The notes: generated from the letters alone by a model not told the origin. Positions 45,025-54,607 are shown, counted from the first letter of the stretch. The stretch: DNA of 64,000 nucleotides from an uncultured Rhizobiaceae group bacterium (GCA_937930845.1 CALHBJ010000001.1:868001-932000), one strand, 5' to 3'. A program made the numbers and translations.

Positions 45025-46236
45025 TCAACTGACGCTTGCCGGGCGGAGATGGTTGTAGTTTTCGATCTTTTTTAATTTGCTGAACCATGCTGCAAGGAAG
45101 GACGCGGTGAAGGCGAGGAGGACGAAGACGATGCCTGTTTGCGCGCCAAACAGGCCCACGATTCCACCGCCCACCAAAGCGCCCAACGGGCGGATGCCGT
45201 ATATTGCTGTTTGAATAACGGCGTTTACCCGGCCAAGCATGTTGGGGTGGGTCACCAATTGTCGAACGGAATTCTGCGCGATCAGCCACATGGCAGGCCC
45301 AAACCCCAGCAGGAAAAGACAAGCGTATAATAGCAACTCCCATTCACCCGGCGGTACAAGCAACAGCCCGATCATCGCCACAGCACTGCTGCCAGGACCA
45401 AACAGGAAAATAAATTTAGGTGATATACGCCCGGCATTTCGCCGCATGAGCGATGCGCCCATAATCATCGCAAAGCCAAATGCTGAAAGTGCAATTCCAA
45501 AAGCGCCGGGGTCAAACAGATAGACATTGCGAATGAGTGGAACCAACACGACCAACAGAACCGAAAACCCGAAGTTCCAGAAAACAGCGCACAGTGAAAT
45601 GGACAGCAGATATTCGTTACGCAGCACAAATGAGCCGCCTTCAACAATCTGGGTGATCAATCTCTTTTTTGGTCTCCTTTCAGCCTCGACGTTTGGCAAA
45701 CCGAGCGTGAACATAAATGCCACAAGTGCCGCCAGTGCAGCGGCACAGAATATCCACACGGCTGCGATGTCGGTGACAACCAATCCCACACCCAAGGGCA
45801 CCCCAAAGGAACAAATGGCGCGCGGCAATTCGATTGAAGCGTTCGCTTTTGCAAGATTGTTGGCCGATACAATCTTGGGCAGTATCGATAGCGCTGTCAG
45901 GACAAACAAGACGACACCGAACCCGGAAAATGTGATCGCCACAGCAAACAAAAAAATGCCGCCGGTCGTTGTTGAAATTGCAGCAATGAGAAATCCAACC
46001 GCCGATATCAGGCTCGATATAATAGCCAGACTGCGCTGCTGAACAGCGTCCACAATCATTCCAAACGGCATGGACCCCAACAAATGGGCCACAGAATGGC
46101 AGGCAACGAGAACGCCGATGGTTTGTGCTGAGGCGTCAAAGGTCAAAGCGGCGATGAGCGGTACGGCCACGAGTGCAATTTGATCGGCAAAGTGCATTCC
46201 ATAGGCAGCTCCGGTCAATCTGTTTATGGTGGTCAC
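45025..46236 (-). CDS. MFS transporter
   Basis: 403 residues with twelve predicted membrane helices and a central basic loop (EAERRPKKR). Resembles the MFS_3/enterobactin exporter-type drug and metabolite exporters (GVLVACHSVAHLLGSMPFGMIVDAVQQR in the loop 2-3 region). Probably exports a small molecule; substrate unknown. Lone gene, divergent from the TAXI receptor. Confidence 0.9.
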   Translation of the reverse strand: MTTINRLTGAAYGMHFADQIALVAVPLIAALTFDASAQTIGVLVACHSVAHLLGSMPFGMIVDAVQQRSLAIISSLISAVGFLIAAISTTTGGIFLFAVAITFSGFGVVLFVLTALSILPKIVSANNLAKANASIELPRAICSFGVPLGVGLVVTDIAAVWIFCAAALAALVAFMFTLGLPNVEAERRPKKRLITQIVEGGSFVLRNEYLLSISLCAVFWNFGFSVLLVVLVPLIRNVYLFDPGAFGIALSAFGFAMIMGASLMRRNAGRISPKFIFLFGPGSSAVAMIGLLLVPPGEWELLLYACLFLLGFGPAMWLIAQNSVRQLVTHPNMLGRVNAVIQTAIYGIRPLGALVGGGIVGLFGAQTGIVFVLLAFTASFLAAWFSKLKKIENYNHLRPASVS

Positions 46237-46623
46237 GGGCAGGCTCCAGTCAAAGAATTATGGGTCTATTTATTGCGAGGGTGAGGTCGAGCGGGATGAA
46301 CTTGCGGCAAATGCCTTCCTGTAATCAGCCCCGCTCCATCCAGCGCTGAGCACTTGGATCGTCACTGAGCGGAAATTGCTTTCACCCACGGCTATAGCAA
46401 CGCATGGGACTGCGCAGCCCGATTCCTGCGACGAACAAGTTGCAGGTATCTCAATCGGTTCAAAGGCCGGGAAATATGTGTAGCAGATGCCGGGTTTTAC
46501 TTTCGGGACACCATTTTATGTGTTTGGATACGACGACTAATAACGTGAGGGTGGAAATTCACCTTCATGTAAATGGCCTTGTTCACGCCAAATGAGTGAG
46601 GCTCCAATAACAGGGAGAATCCT
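46237..46623. other. 387-bp intergenic region, no gene
   Basis: Divergent region between the MFS gene and the TAXI receptor gene. A 63-codon frame at 46404-46595 has no ribosome site or coding character. No convincing inverted repeat; the short GGTG...CACC at about 46550 is too small to call. Promoters for both neighbours must lie here. Confidence 0.5.
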
Positions 46624-47628
46624 ATGATAAAATCCATTAAGATGGCTGCTGTTTGTGCCGTCCTGGCTCTCAGCATGGCTGGGACTGCGGCGGCGCAGGA
46701 ACTGAAGTTTTTCACAATCGGCACAGGCGGCACTGCATTTACCTATTATCCGATGGGCGGCGTGATCGCCAATGCCATTTCCAAACCACCTGGCTCGCGG
46801 GAATGCGATGCGGGCGGTTCTTGCGGCGTCGATGGTCTCATTGCATCAGCCGTTTCTTCACGCGGCTCGGTGGACAATGTGAATGCCATCATTTCCGGCC
46901 TGCGCAATTCAGGCTTTGCACAATCTGATGTGGCCTATTGGGCCTATACGGGCACAGGCACAATGGAAGGCAAAGAGCCTGCCAAAGACCTGCGCACAAT
47001 CGCTGCTTTGTTTGAAGAACATATTCACCTGGTTGCTTTGGCAGACAGCGGCATTAATTCTGTTGCTGACCTGAAAGGAAAGCGTGTTTCCCTGGACGAG
47101 CCTGGTTCGGGCACACGTGTGGATGCACTGCTGATTTTGGAAGCCAACGGCCTGTCCGAAGCTGATCTGACGCCGGAAGCTCTGAAGGGTAATGCGGCCT
47201 CAGAAGCACTGCGCAACGGCAAGATCGATGCCTTCTTTGTGGTAACAGGTTATCCAACGGGTGCGTTGGTCGAACTTTCTGCTGCCGCTAAAATCAAGCT
47301 GGTTCCAATCGACGGTGCCGGTGCAGATTCACTGACGTCGAAATACGGATTTTTCGCCGCCTCTGAAATCCCTGACAATGCATATGAAGGGGTTGCCGGT
47401 GCCAAAACCGTTGCCGTTGGTGCCCAGTGGTTTACCAACGCCAAGGAAGACGAAGAGCTGATCTACAACATTACCAAAGCTCTGTGGAACGAGCAGTCAC
47501 GCAAATTGTTGGACGTGGGCCACGCAAAAGGCAAAACCGTCACAACAGATACGGCACTGAACGGGATCGGCGTGCCGCTGCACCCTGGTGCTGAGCGTTT
47601 TTACAAAGAGGCTGGTCTGCTTAAGTAG
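46624..47628 (+). CDS. TAXI-family TRAP transporter solute-binding protein
   Basis: 334 residues with a Sec signal peptide ending near AAAQ (residue 25). The mature N-terminus carries the TAXI landmark FFTIGTGGTAFTYYPMGG. A GTMEGKEP region and KGKRVSLDEPGSGTRVDA domain follow. It delivers an organic acid, perhaps glutamate- or 2-oxoacid-like, to the fused permease encoded next. Two cysteines (CDAGGSC) could form a disulfide. Confidence 0.93.
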   Translation: MIKSIKMAAVCAVLALSMAGTAAAQELKFFTIGTGGTAFTYYPMGGVIANAISKPPGSRECDAGGSCGVDGLIASAVSSRGSVDNVNAIISGLRNSGFAQSDVAYWAYTGTGTMEGKEPAKDLRTIAALFEEHIHLVALADSGINSVADLKGKRVSLDEPGSGTRVDALLILEANGLSEADLTPEALKGNAASEALRNGKIDAFFVVTGYPTGALVELSAAAKIKLVPIDGAGADSLTSKYGFFAASEIPDNAYEGVAGAKTVAVGAQWFTNAKEDEELIYNITKALWNEQSRKLLDVGHAKGKTVTTDTALNGIGVPLHPGAERFYKEAGLLK

Positions 47629-47649
47629 TCCTGCCCTATTCAAAAGCTG

Positions 47650-47686
47650 TGCCGGGCGCTTCCAAAGTGTCCGGCATATTTTTTCT
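47650..47686 (+). terminator. hairpin with T run between TAXI receptor and permease
   Basis: TGCCGGGCGCTT and AAGTGTCCGGCA pair around a CCA loop (47650-47676; ten Watson-Crick and two G-U pairs), followed by TATTTTTTCTC. Intrinsic terminator, probably leaky, which would lower permease relative to receptor. Confidence 0.7.
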
Positions 47687-47706
47687 CTTCCTTAGGGACA
47701 ATCCAG

Positions 47707-49743
47707 ATGGCCACTGACAGCACACCCGAGTTAACACCTGAGCAGTTGGCCGAGATTGAACGCAAGTACGACCCGGAAACCGCGTTTCGCCCCACCGGCA
47801 AAACGATCGGAATTGCAATCGCTGGTTTTTTGGTGGCGATGTCCATCTATCATTTTTACGCATCCGGCTTTGGGTTGATCCGCGAGCTTCTGCACCGCGG
47901 CATCCATTTGTCCTTCGTGCTGGGACTTGTTTTCCTCCTGTTCGGCATTCGCAAAACTGACCCCACATTGCCGCCCAAGGCGTGGTATCGCCTCGATGGC
48001 ATTCCCATTATTGATGTGGCTCTGGCACTGCTCGCCGTCACAGCGGCACTTTATCTGCCACTACTGCCGCCTGAAATCGTGTCACAACGTGTGGGCAACC
48101 CCGCCGCTTCAGATATTTTCATGGGCACGGCCCTTTTGCTTTTGGTGCTGGAGGCTACCCGACGGTCGGTGGGCCCCACCCTGCCCATGATCGGGCTTGC
48201 CTTCATCGCCTTCGCCTATTTTGGCCCGTGGATGCCGGGTGCCCTTAAACATGGCGGCTCCAGCTGGCTTGGCATTATCAACCATCTATATATGACCAAT
48301 CAGGGTATTTACGGCATCGCCCTGGGCGTTATGGCGCAATATGTATTCCTGTTCGTCTTGTTTGGCGCCTTGGCCATGCGCGTTGGGCTGGGCCAATTGT
48401 TCATTGATTTGTCCATGGTTCTTGCAGGCCGTTATGCCGGTGGCCCGGCGAAAGTATCGATCTTTTCAAGCGCGTTCATGGGTACGATTTCCGGCTCATC
48501 GATTGCCAATACGGTGACCACCGGCGCGTTGACAATTCCCACCATGAAACGTGTGGGCTATCCCGCGCGTTTTGCGGCCGCGGTAGAGGCCACGGCCTCG
48601 ACCGGTGGCCAGATCACGCCGCCAATCCTGGGGGCGGCTGCGTTCATCATGGTGGAATATCTTGAAATTCCACTCAGGGACGTGCTGGCCGCTGCCCTAT
48701 TCCCGGCGCTTCTGCATTATTTTGGCATATTCATCATGGTGCATCTCGAAGCCAAGAAACTGGGGCTTCGCGGATTAACCGCCGAGGAGCTTCCCAAGCT
48801 TGGGGTTGTGCTCAAAGACCAATGGCTCAGCGTTATTCCACTGATCATACTGGTATATCTGATCCTGTCGGGCAAAACTCCAGACTTCGCCGCCGTTTAT
48901 GGGATCATCGCCTGTGTGGTTGTGGGTGTTTTGAACCCCACCCACCGGCTCACAGTCAAAGGCCTGTGGGACAGTCTTGCATCGGGCGCGCGCAATACAC
49001 TTGCCGTGGGTGCTGCTGCGGCCACAGTGGGCATCGTCGTCGGGGTTGTCACGTTAACCGGCGTTGGCTTTCGGCTGGGTTATGTTGTCGTTCAAACCGC
49101 CACCGACATTGGCACATTGCTGAGTTCTGTCCCGGTATTGAGCTATTTCACCGTGACCCAATGGGCTCTGTTCACATCGCTCATCTTGATCGCGATTGCC
49201 TGCATCATCATGGGCGCTGGCATACCCACGACAGCAACTTACATTATTCTTGTCGCCGTGGCAGCACCTGCGCTCGCCCAATTGCAGGTCGAACCGCTGG
49301 TGGCGCATTTCTTTGTATTTTACTATGGGGTGCTTGCCGACATCACACCGCCGGTTGCCCTGGCAGCTTATGCGGCAGCTGGCATTGCCGGGTCCAATCC
49401 GTTCAAGACCGGCAATACAGCTTTCCGCCTGGGAATTGCCAAAGCGCTTGTGCCATTTGTGTTTGTCTATTCACCGGCACTGCTGTTGGTTGCAGATGGA
49501 TTTACCTGGTGGGCGTTCACGGTGACGTTGATTGGGGCCATGTTAGGCATCGCTTCGTTGGGCGTTTCCTTTTCCGGGTATCTGCTTGCACCGCTTGCAA
49601 AGTGGGAGCGGTGGTGGGTCGCCATTGTGTCTTTCCTGTTTATCGCACCGGGTTTGGTGACAATGGGCGTGGGTATTTTGTTGATGTTGCCGATATTGGT
49701 GCTTCAGATAAGACGCGCAAAGTTGGCATCCGCGCCAGCATAA
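47707..49743 (+). CDS. TRAP transporter fused permease (4TM/12TM, TAXI type)
   Basis: 678 residues. An N-terminal four-helix DctQ-like part (to about 190) is fused to a DctM-like part of about 12 or more helices. Conserved blocks include SGSSIANTVTTGALTIPTMKR near 262-282, ATASTGGQITPPILGAAAF near 296-314 and DITPPVALAAYAAAGIAG. Works with the receptor encoded upstream for sodium- or proton-driven uptake. Same family as the partial gene at the left window edge. Confidence 0.95.
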   Translation: MATDSTPELTPEQLAEIERKYDPETAFRPTGKTIGIAIAGFLVAMSIYHFYASGFGLIRELLHRGIHLSFVLGLVFLLFGIRKTDPTLPPKAWYRLDGIPIIDVALALLAVTAALYLPLLPPEIVSQRVGNPAASDIFMGTALLLLVLEATRRSVGPTLPMIGLAFIAFAYFGPWMPGALKHGGSSWLGIINHLYMTNQGIYGIALGVMAQYVFLFVLFGALAMRVGLGQLFIDLSMVLAGRYAGGPAKVSIFSSAFMGTISGSSIANTVTTGALTIPTMKRVGYPARFAAAVEATASTGGQITPPILGAAAFIMVEYLEIPLRDVLAAALFPALLHYFGIFIMVHLEAKKLGLRGLTAEELPKLGVVLKDQWLSVIPLIILVYLILSGKTPDFAAVYGIIACVVVGVLNPTHRLTVKGLWDSLASGARNTLAVGAAAATVGIVVGVVTLTGVGFRLGYVVVQTATDIGTLLSSVPVLSYFTVTQWALFTSLILIAIACIIMGAGIPTTATYIILVAVAAPALAQLQVEPLVAHFFVFYYGVLADITPPVALAAYAAAGIAGSNPFKTGNTAFRLGIAKALVPFVFVYSPALLLVADGFTWWAFTVTLIGAMLGIASLGVSFSGYLLAPLAKWERWWVAIVSFLFIAPGLVTMGVGILLMLPILVLQIRRAKLASAPA

Positions 49744-49803
49744 CCGAGGATATCCTGGTCAGAAAAGCTATCATGGCCAGAAGCAATATCTATTGAATTA
49801 CGG

Positions 49804-50208
49804 ATGAAGGGAATGGGTTTGAGATACGTCCTGATTGCGCTTGTAATGTCTTTTGCACTGCCAGTTTCTGTGCCCGCCTGGGCGCAGGCGACCCAGTTAA
49901 AGGCGACTGAAATTGCCAAGCTGTTGACCCAAAACACAATCCACGGGATTTGGGATGGGACTGAATATCGTCAGTATTTTGGTGATGATGGGCTGACCAT
50001 TTACGCCACGCGCAAGGCGCAATCGGCTCTGGGCAAATGGCGCGTGAACGCTTCAAACAACACTTATGAAAGTTGGTGGAGCGGCAATAACTGGGACAGC
50101 TACAAAATCTTTCTCGATGGGGACGATTTTCACTGGCTGGATGAAACAGGTAAACGCTGGCCGTTTAAATTACTGCCGGGACAGCAATTGCTGTTGCCAG
50201 CGAAGTGA
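49804..50208 (+). CDS. small secreted protein of unknown function
   Basis: 134 residues with a Sec signal peptide (LRYVLIALVMSFALPVSVPAWA). The mature domain is short, beta-rich and tryptophan-rich (TIHGIWDGTEYRQYF, KWRVNASNNTYESWW). Similar in size and style to the secreted protein at 29275-29619 (both have GxWxG), but the sequences do not align closely. An internal ATG at 49813 (MGLRY) is an alternative start. Confidence 0.68.
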   Translation: MKGMGLRYVLIALVMSFALPVSVPAWAQATQLKATEIAKLLTQNTIHGIWDGTEYRQYFGDDGLTIYATRKAQSALGKWRVNASNNTYESWWSGNNWDSYKIFLDGDDFHWLDETGKRWPFKLLPGQQLLLPAK

Positions 50209-50329
50209 GCGCCCTTTGGTCGCTGCAAAAATTGTGATCTGCGCCATCAATTTGATGAGTCCTGACCTCTGACTGGGTCTGCGCGAGATTTTCAGCTATT
50301 GTCGATGCAATTGGAATGGCTGTTTGGGC

Positions 50330-51214
50330 ATGCATATGTATCAGGAACTGAAAAGACCGAAGCTTTATCAATTCAATTGCGGCGATTGTGTCGTCACCAA
50401 TGTGCTTGAAGGTTTTTTGCACCGTGATGACTTGCACCCGTTTGTTGCCACCAATGCCTCGGCCCAAGAGGTGGAAGCCCTGGCCAAGGACCACTGCCTG
50501 CCCTTCCCCAGGATGGAGCATGGTTTTGTTGCCACTATTATCAAGACATCGACCAAACTCATCGTCATTGATCCCGGGTTCGGCAGCATCGCCCCTGCTC
50601 CCACAACCGGCTGGTTTGAACAGGGCCTGCTGGCTGCGGGATATTCAGTTGATCAGGTGGACATGGTCTTGATCAGCCATTGTCACCCCGATCACATCGG
50701 CAATGTTTCGCGCGATGGCGTCCTGACATTTCCCAATGCAGAAATTGTGATTGGCCGCGCGGAGTTTGAGTTCTGGAAGCGTGGCGAAGGCATCTCGAAA
50801 ATGCGCCAGCCGACGGCTGCGCTGTTTCTAAAGGCACTGTTGCCGTTTGAAAATCAGCTCAGATTGATTGAACCGGGCGACGAAATCGTACCGGAGCTTC
50901 GGGCAATTGATGCATCTGGACATTCGGCGGGACATTTGGTGTTTCGCTTAACCTGCGGCGATGAAGAACTGCTGCTGCTCAATGACACCACGCCTCATTA
51001 TGTGGCGTCCTTTGCAAACCCGGACTGGCATTTTGCCATGGATGATGATCCGGAAAAGGCGGCGCTATCGCGGCAAAAAATACTCAATATGGCGAGCGAT
51101 GACGCTTTGCCTGTCATTGGCTTTCACATTCCATTTCCGGCGCTCGGCTATGTGAGCCGGCGCGGTAACGGGTTTGAATTCCGACCAGCCACCTACCAGT
51201 TCAACCTGAGTTAA
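50330..51214 (+). CDS. metallo-beta-lactamase-fold hydrolase
   Basis: About 294 residues from the ATG at 50330; a TTG 6 bp earlier or an ATG 6 bp later are alternatives. Zinc motif HCHPDH at 117-122, then GHSAGH near 203, D in LLNDTTPHY and a final His in GFHIPFPALG, so the dinuclear site is complete. Related to quorum-quenching lactonases and other hydrolases of this fold (HSAGH, GFHxPFP). Could open a lactone or cleave another ester; substrate unknown. Convergent with the cyclase-family gene. Confidence 0.88.
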   Translation: MHMYQELKRPKLYQFNCGDCVVTNVLEGFLHRDDLHPFVATNASAQEVEALAKDHCLPFPRMEHGFVATIIKTSTKLIVIDPGFGSIAPAPTTGWFEQGLLAAGYSVDQVDMVLISHCHPDHIGNVSRDGVLTFPNAEIVIGRAEFEFWKRGEGISKMRQPTAALFLKALLPFENQLRLIEPGDEIVPELRAIDASGHSAGHLVFRLTCGDEELLLLNDTTPHYVASFANPDWHFAMDDDPEKAALSRQKILNMASDDALPVIGFHIPFPALGYVSRRGNGFEFRPATYQFNLS

Positions 51215-51231
51215 CGCGGTTGGGCGGCGAC

Positions 51232-52185
51232 CTATTTTATCGCCTGCGGATTGATGGGGGATCCTGCACCGCCGGGAAGATGCAAGGGCGGCGCCACAAA
51301 GAAGAACTCATAAACTCCATCTTGGGCGCAATCTTCGGCAAGCTCTTTGACGTAAAAGATTTCACCCATGGAAATGCCAATGGCGGGAATAACAACCCAA
51401 TGCCAGGGCTGATTGGCCTCGTCGGTTTCATTGGGACGTACTTCACAGCCCCACGTGTCGGCACATATGGCAGCGATGTCATTTTCGCGAATCCAGTGGG
51501 CCGTTTCAAAGGCAAGACCAGGGGCATCGCCGCCCGCATAGCCTGACCAATCTTTCTTTGCCAGACATCGTTCCTGATGGCCCGTGCGCACAATTACGAA
51601 ATCCCCTTTACGGATTTCCACTCCCTGGGCCTTTGCACAGTCATCAAGATCTTTGTTGGTGATTGCATACCCGTCTTCCAGAGAATCGAGCCCTTTGTGA
51701 CGTGCAACATCCAGCAGCACCCCCCGACCCACCATCTTGTCACGCACATGCTCAATGCCGAGTTTTGCCGCGCCCTGCACGGTGACCTCGGTCGCCTCGT
51801 AACCATTGTACATTTTGTCATCGAGAAAAATATGAGCCAGCGCGTCCCATTGGGTTGAAGCCTGGCACGGCATGTTGATGCCATCATCGGCATATCTGAG
51901 ATAGGCCTTTCCATCGCCATCCTGTTTGCCAATTGCCGCATCCGTGCCCGTGGCCAACATTTGATGAACCGGGTTCCAACGACCTCCAAATAGACCGGAC
52001 TGAATGGGTTCTTTCAGGGAAAGCCCAAGGGCGAAAACCTTACCCTTTCGGATCAATTGAGCAGCAGCAACGATATCCGAAGGTTCAATATTGTTGAGCG
52101 TACCGATCTGATCGTCTTTGCCCCAACGGCCCCAGTTGGAGAGCTTCTTGGCGGTTTCATAAATTTTGGCGCGGGTGAGAGTCAT
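51232..52185 (-). CDS. cyclase-family metal-dependent hydrolase
   Basis: 317 residues, the longer subtype of the kynurenine-formamidase/cyclase family. The usual HxGTHxD segment is replaced here by ASTQWDALAHIF near 108-119, a pattern common in this subtype; GDFVIVRTGHQ and a C-terminal His-rich PPLHLPG block are present. Such enzymes hydrolyse amides or lactones and some cyclise isopropylmalate-like compounds. A palindromic operator lies 45 bp upstream, tying it to the TetR regulon. Confidence 0.87.
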   Translation of the reverse strand: MTLTRAKIYETAKKLSNWGRWGKDDQIGTLNNIEPSDIVAAAQLIRKGKVFALGLSLKEPIQSGLFGGRWNPVHQMLATGTDAAIGKQDGDGKAYLRYADDGINMPCQASTQWDALAHIFLDDKMYNGYEATEVTVQGAAKLGIEHVRDKMVGRGVLLDVARHKGLDSLEDGYAITNKDLDDCAKAQGVEIRKGDFVIVRTGHQERCLAKKDWSGYAGGDAPGLAFETAHWIRENDIAAICADTWGCEVRPNETDEANQPWHWVVIPAIGISMGEIFYVKELAEDCAQDGVYEFFFVAPPLHLPGGAGSPINPQAIK

Positions 52186-52229
52186 AATATTGGCCTAGCA
52201 ATTATTGGGGTGCGGTGAAATTGGTGTTC

Positions 52230-52251
52230 TTATTTATCGATTGAAAAATAA
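52230..52251. promoter_or_regulatory. TetR-type operator, site 1
   Basis: 22-bp core, left half TTATTTATCGA and right half ending AAAATAA; flanks extend it to GTTCTTATTT/AAATAAGAAC (52226-52255, 10-bp arms). It lies between the divergent cyclase and VOC genes, 45 bp from the cyclase start. Same core as sites at 52325, 55812, 62952 and 63095. Confidence 0.75.
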
Positions 52252-52324
52252 GAACTGGGATGAGTCAATCATTTGTAGATTCACAGCCGGCCACTTGCGG
52301 GGTTGCGACATTCCAATTCTTACA

Positions 52325-52346
52325 CTATTTATCAAATGATAAATAG
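52325..52346. promoter_or_regulatory. TetR-type operator, site 2
   Basis: CACTATTTATC and GATAAATAGTG form perfect 11-bp arms around AAAT (52323-52348). It sits directly before the ribosome site of the VOC gene, placed to block transcription or translation start. Confidence 0.78.
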
Positions 52347-52359
52347 TGAGGAGACATCG

Positions 52360-52860
52360 ATGAAGGCGCTTGGGATCAATCACCTTTCCGTGGCCGCGAC
52401 AGACTTGGCGGCATCCTTGTCATTTTATGAAAACGTATTGGGTATGGAACGCATACCCACCTATAATTTCGGCTTCACAACGCAATATCTCAGATGTGGC
52501 GACCTGCAGGTTCATGTGTTCCTGTTGGAAGACAAGATTCCCTATTATCAGCACTTCGCGATTGATGTGGACGATTTTCACACCGTCTATGACGCAGCCA
52601 AATCCTTAGGGGCGCTGGACAATACGGCGTTTCGAAATTCGGTCAATGAACTGCCCGATGGCTCGGTGCAAATGTATCTGCGCGACCCTGCGGGCAATCT
52701 GGTGGAAGTCGACTGGCCTGACATATCAACGCTCGATACATCCAAAATTCCTGAACTGAAAAAACTCTCACAATTTGCCGATCAAGAGGGCGATGCGCTT
52801 AAGGCTTCGCTTTATTACGATCGTCCACACCTGCAGCCACAACTCGGCTCGAAAGACTGA
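52360..52860 (+). CDS. VOC-family (glyoxalase/dioxygenase fold) protein
   Basis: 166 residues from the ATG at 52360, supported by GTGAGGAGAC upstream; the longer frame to 52303 runs through the operator and is not believed. A single VOC domain: INHLSVAATDL with metal His8, YQHFAIDVDDF with a second His, and GNLVEVDWP with a metal Glu. It may be a lyase, isomerase or small dioxygenase acting on the product of the adjacent flavin monooxygenase. The stop is 2 bp before the next gene. Confidence 0.87.
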   Translation: MKALGINHLSVAATDLAASLSFYENVLGMERIPTYNFGFTTQYLRCGDLQVHVFLLEDKIPYYQHFAIDVDDFHTVYDAAKSLGALDNTAFRNSVNELPDGSVQMYLRDPAGNLVEVDWPDISTLDTSKIPELKKLSQFADQEGDALKASLYYDRPHLQPQLGSKD

Positions 52861-52862
52861 CC

Positions 52863-54083
52863 ATGCCCCATCAGGATCATGCAGCCGGGATGGATCAAGT
52901 CATCCGCCAAAGCCCGTTGGAAGACTATGTTGCCCGCGCCAAAGCATTGGCACCCACCTTTAAGGAACGCGCTGCAGCCACGGAAGAATTGCGCCGATTG
53001 CCGCCGGACACCGAAAAAGAACTGCATGCCAGCGGCCTGTTTAGAATGCTGCAACCGGCCAGAGTGGGCGGGGCGGAACTTGATTATGTCGCCCTAATTG
53101 ACGTGGTGGAGGAAGTCGCGAAAGGCGATGCTGCCGTTGCCTGGAATGTGAGCAATCTGGGCAGCCATCACTGGATGCTCGCCATGTTTGATGAGGTTGC
53201 GCAAAACGCGGTTTGGAACGAAAATCGGGATGCTTTGATCGCATCTTCATTTGTGTTTCCGGCGGGCAGAGCGAAACCCTGCGACGGTGGGTATATGTTG
53301 AATGGCCGGTGGCCCTTTTCTTCCGGCGTAGACCCTTCCACTTGGAACATGCTGGCGGGAATGGTGGAACCGGAAGATGAAACCAAACCCGCTGAGCAAC
53401 GGGTTTTTCTGCTCCCGCAAAAAGATTATTCCATCATCGATACTTGGTTCACCACCGGCCTGAAGGGCACAGGTTCGAAGGATGTCACAGTGGAAGACGT
53501 GTTTGTCCCGCACGATATGACACTGGCAGTGCGCGATATTGCTGGGGGCAACCATCCTGGGGCGAGGCTCAATCCTGCCCCTCTTTATGCCCTGCCGGTA
53601 TTTTCACTGTTTCCCTTCGTGCTATCGGGCTGCGCATTGGGAAATGCCCAAGCGTGTTGGGATGACTTTGTGTCAAGGACACGTCACCGCGCTTCAAGTT
53701 ACAGCCAGTCCAGGCTGGCTGATTTGCAATCCATTCAAATCAAGATAGCAGAGTCCGGTGCCAAAATTGATGCGGCGCGACGGATCATGCGGTCCATCTG
53801 CATTGAAGCCATGGAGGATGCACGCGCTTCGCGCGTCCCGGACCTGTTGACCAAAACCCGTTACAGGCGGGACGGTGCATTTTCCGTTCGGATGTGCACC
53901 GAAGCTGTGGATCTATTATTTGCTGCCAGTGGTGCGGGAGGTCTTTTTTCACAGGGCCATTTGCAACGCCAGTTCAGGGAAGCCCATGCAATCAACTCCC
54001 ACATTGCGTTTAGTTTTGACGCGGCGGGTGCCAATAATGGGCGGGTTGAGCTGGGCCTGCCGTCTGAAAACCCAACCTTGTAA
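52863..54083 (+). CDS. flavin-dependent monooxygenase, acyl-CoA-dehydrogenase fold (HsaA/HpaB-C2 type)
   Basis: 406 residues of acyl-CoA dehydrogenase fold. It lacks the CoA-type catalytic Glu signature but has the layout of group D oxygenases (p-hydroxyphenylacetate hydroxylase C2, HsaA, DszC): LRRLPPDTEKELHASGLFRMLQPARVGG, DAAVAWNVSNLGSHHWML, WFTTGLKGTGSKDVTVEDVFVP and a C-terminal ASGAGGLF. A flavin reductase gene follows 11 bp later, so the pair forms a two-component oxygenase fed with reduced FMN or FAD. Probably hydroxylates an aromatic or heterocyclic ring. Confidence 0.88.
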   Translation: MPHQDHAAGMDQVIRQSPLEDYVARAKALAPTFKERAAATEELRRLPPDTEKELHASGLFRMLQPARVGGAELDYVALIDVVEEVAKGDAAVAWNVSNLGSHHWMLAMFDEVAQNAVWNENRDALIASSFVFPAGRAKPCDGGYMLNGRWPFSSGVDPSTWNMLAGMVEPEDETKPAEQRVFLLPQKDYSIIDTWFTTGLKGTGSKDVTVEDVFVPHDMTLAVRDIAGGNHPGARLNPAPLYALPVFSLFPFVLSGCALGNAQACWDDFVSRTRHRASSYSQSRLADLQSIQIKIAESGAKIDAARRIMRSICIEAMEDARASRVPDLLTKTRYRRDGAFSVRMCTEAVDLLFAASGAGGLFSQGHLQRQFREAHAINSHIAFSFDAAGANNGRVELGLPSENPTL

Positions 54084-54094
54084 GCGACGACCCC

Positions 54095-54598
54095 ATGACT
54101 GACAGTAACACAAATACGGACTTCGACTATCGGGCATTGCGCGATGCGTTTGGATGTTTTGCAACCGGGGTGACCATCATCACGGCCACTTCAGACGCGG
54201 GCATATCTGTCGGCCTGACGGCAAACTCATTCTCTTCGGTTTCGCTTAATCCGGCATTGGTGTCGTGGAGCCTTTCAAGCCATGCGCCAAGCCTGCCGGT
54301 TTTTCAAAACTGCTCCCACTATGCCATCCATGTGTTGTGCGATGCACAGCAGGAACTGGCACTGCGATTTGCGCAGAGCCGCGATGACAAGTTTGCCGGA
54401 CTGGAACTTGGTGAAGGGCTGGGTGGAACTCCGCTGCTGGACGGCGCATTGGCCGTGTTTCAATGCTCCAACGCCTACCGCCACGCCGGTGGAGATCATG
54501 TCATCTTTTTGGGACAGGTTGAAAAATTCGAGCACAATCAGGGCAAGCCGCTGATATTCCACGCGGGAAAATTTGGCGATATGGCACAACAGGAGTGA
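54095..54598 (+). CDS. flavin reductase (HpaC-like)
   Basis: 167 residues. FMN-binding split barrel with GCFATGVTIITA near 22, LTANSFSSVSLNPALVSWSL and HVIFLGQVEKF near 131. It reduces FMN or FAD with NAD(P)H and hands it to the oxygenase encoded just upstream. Confidence 0.92.
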   Translation: MTDSNTNTDFDYRALRDAFGCFATGVTIITATSDAGISVGLTANSFSSVSLNPALVSWSLSSHAPSLPVFQNCSHYAIHVLCDAQQELALRFAQSRDDKFAGLELGEGLGGTPLLDGALAVFQCSNAYRHAGGDHVIFLGQVEKFEHNQGKPLIFHAGKFGDMAQQE

Positions 54599-54607
54599 GG
54601 GGCAGCG

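Noticed and set aside
46404-46595. 63-codon gene in the MFS-TAXI gap
   Set aside because: No ribosome site, no family, and cysteine-, histidine- and serine-rich content typical of non-coding frames.
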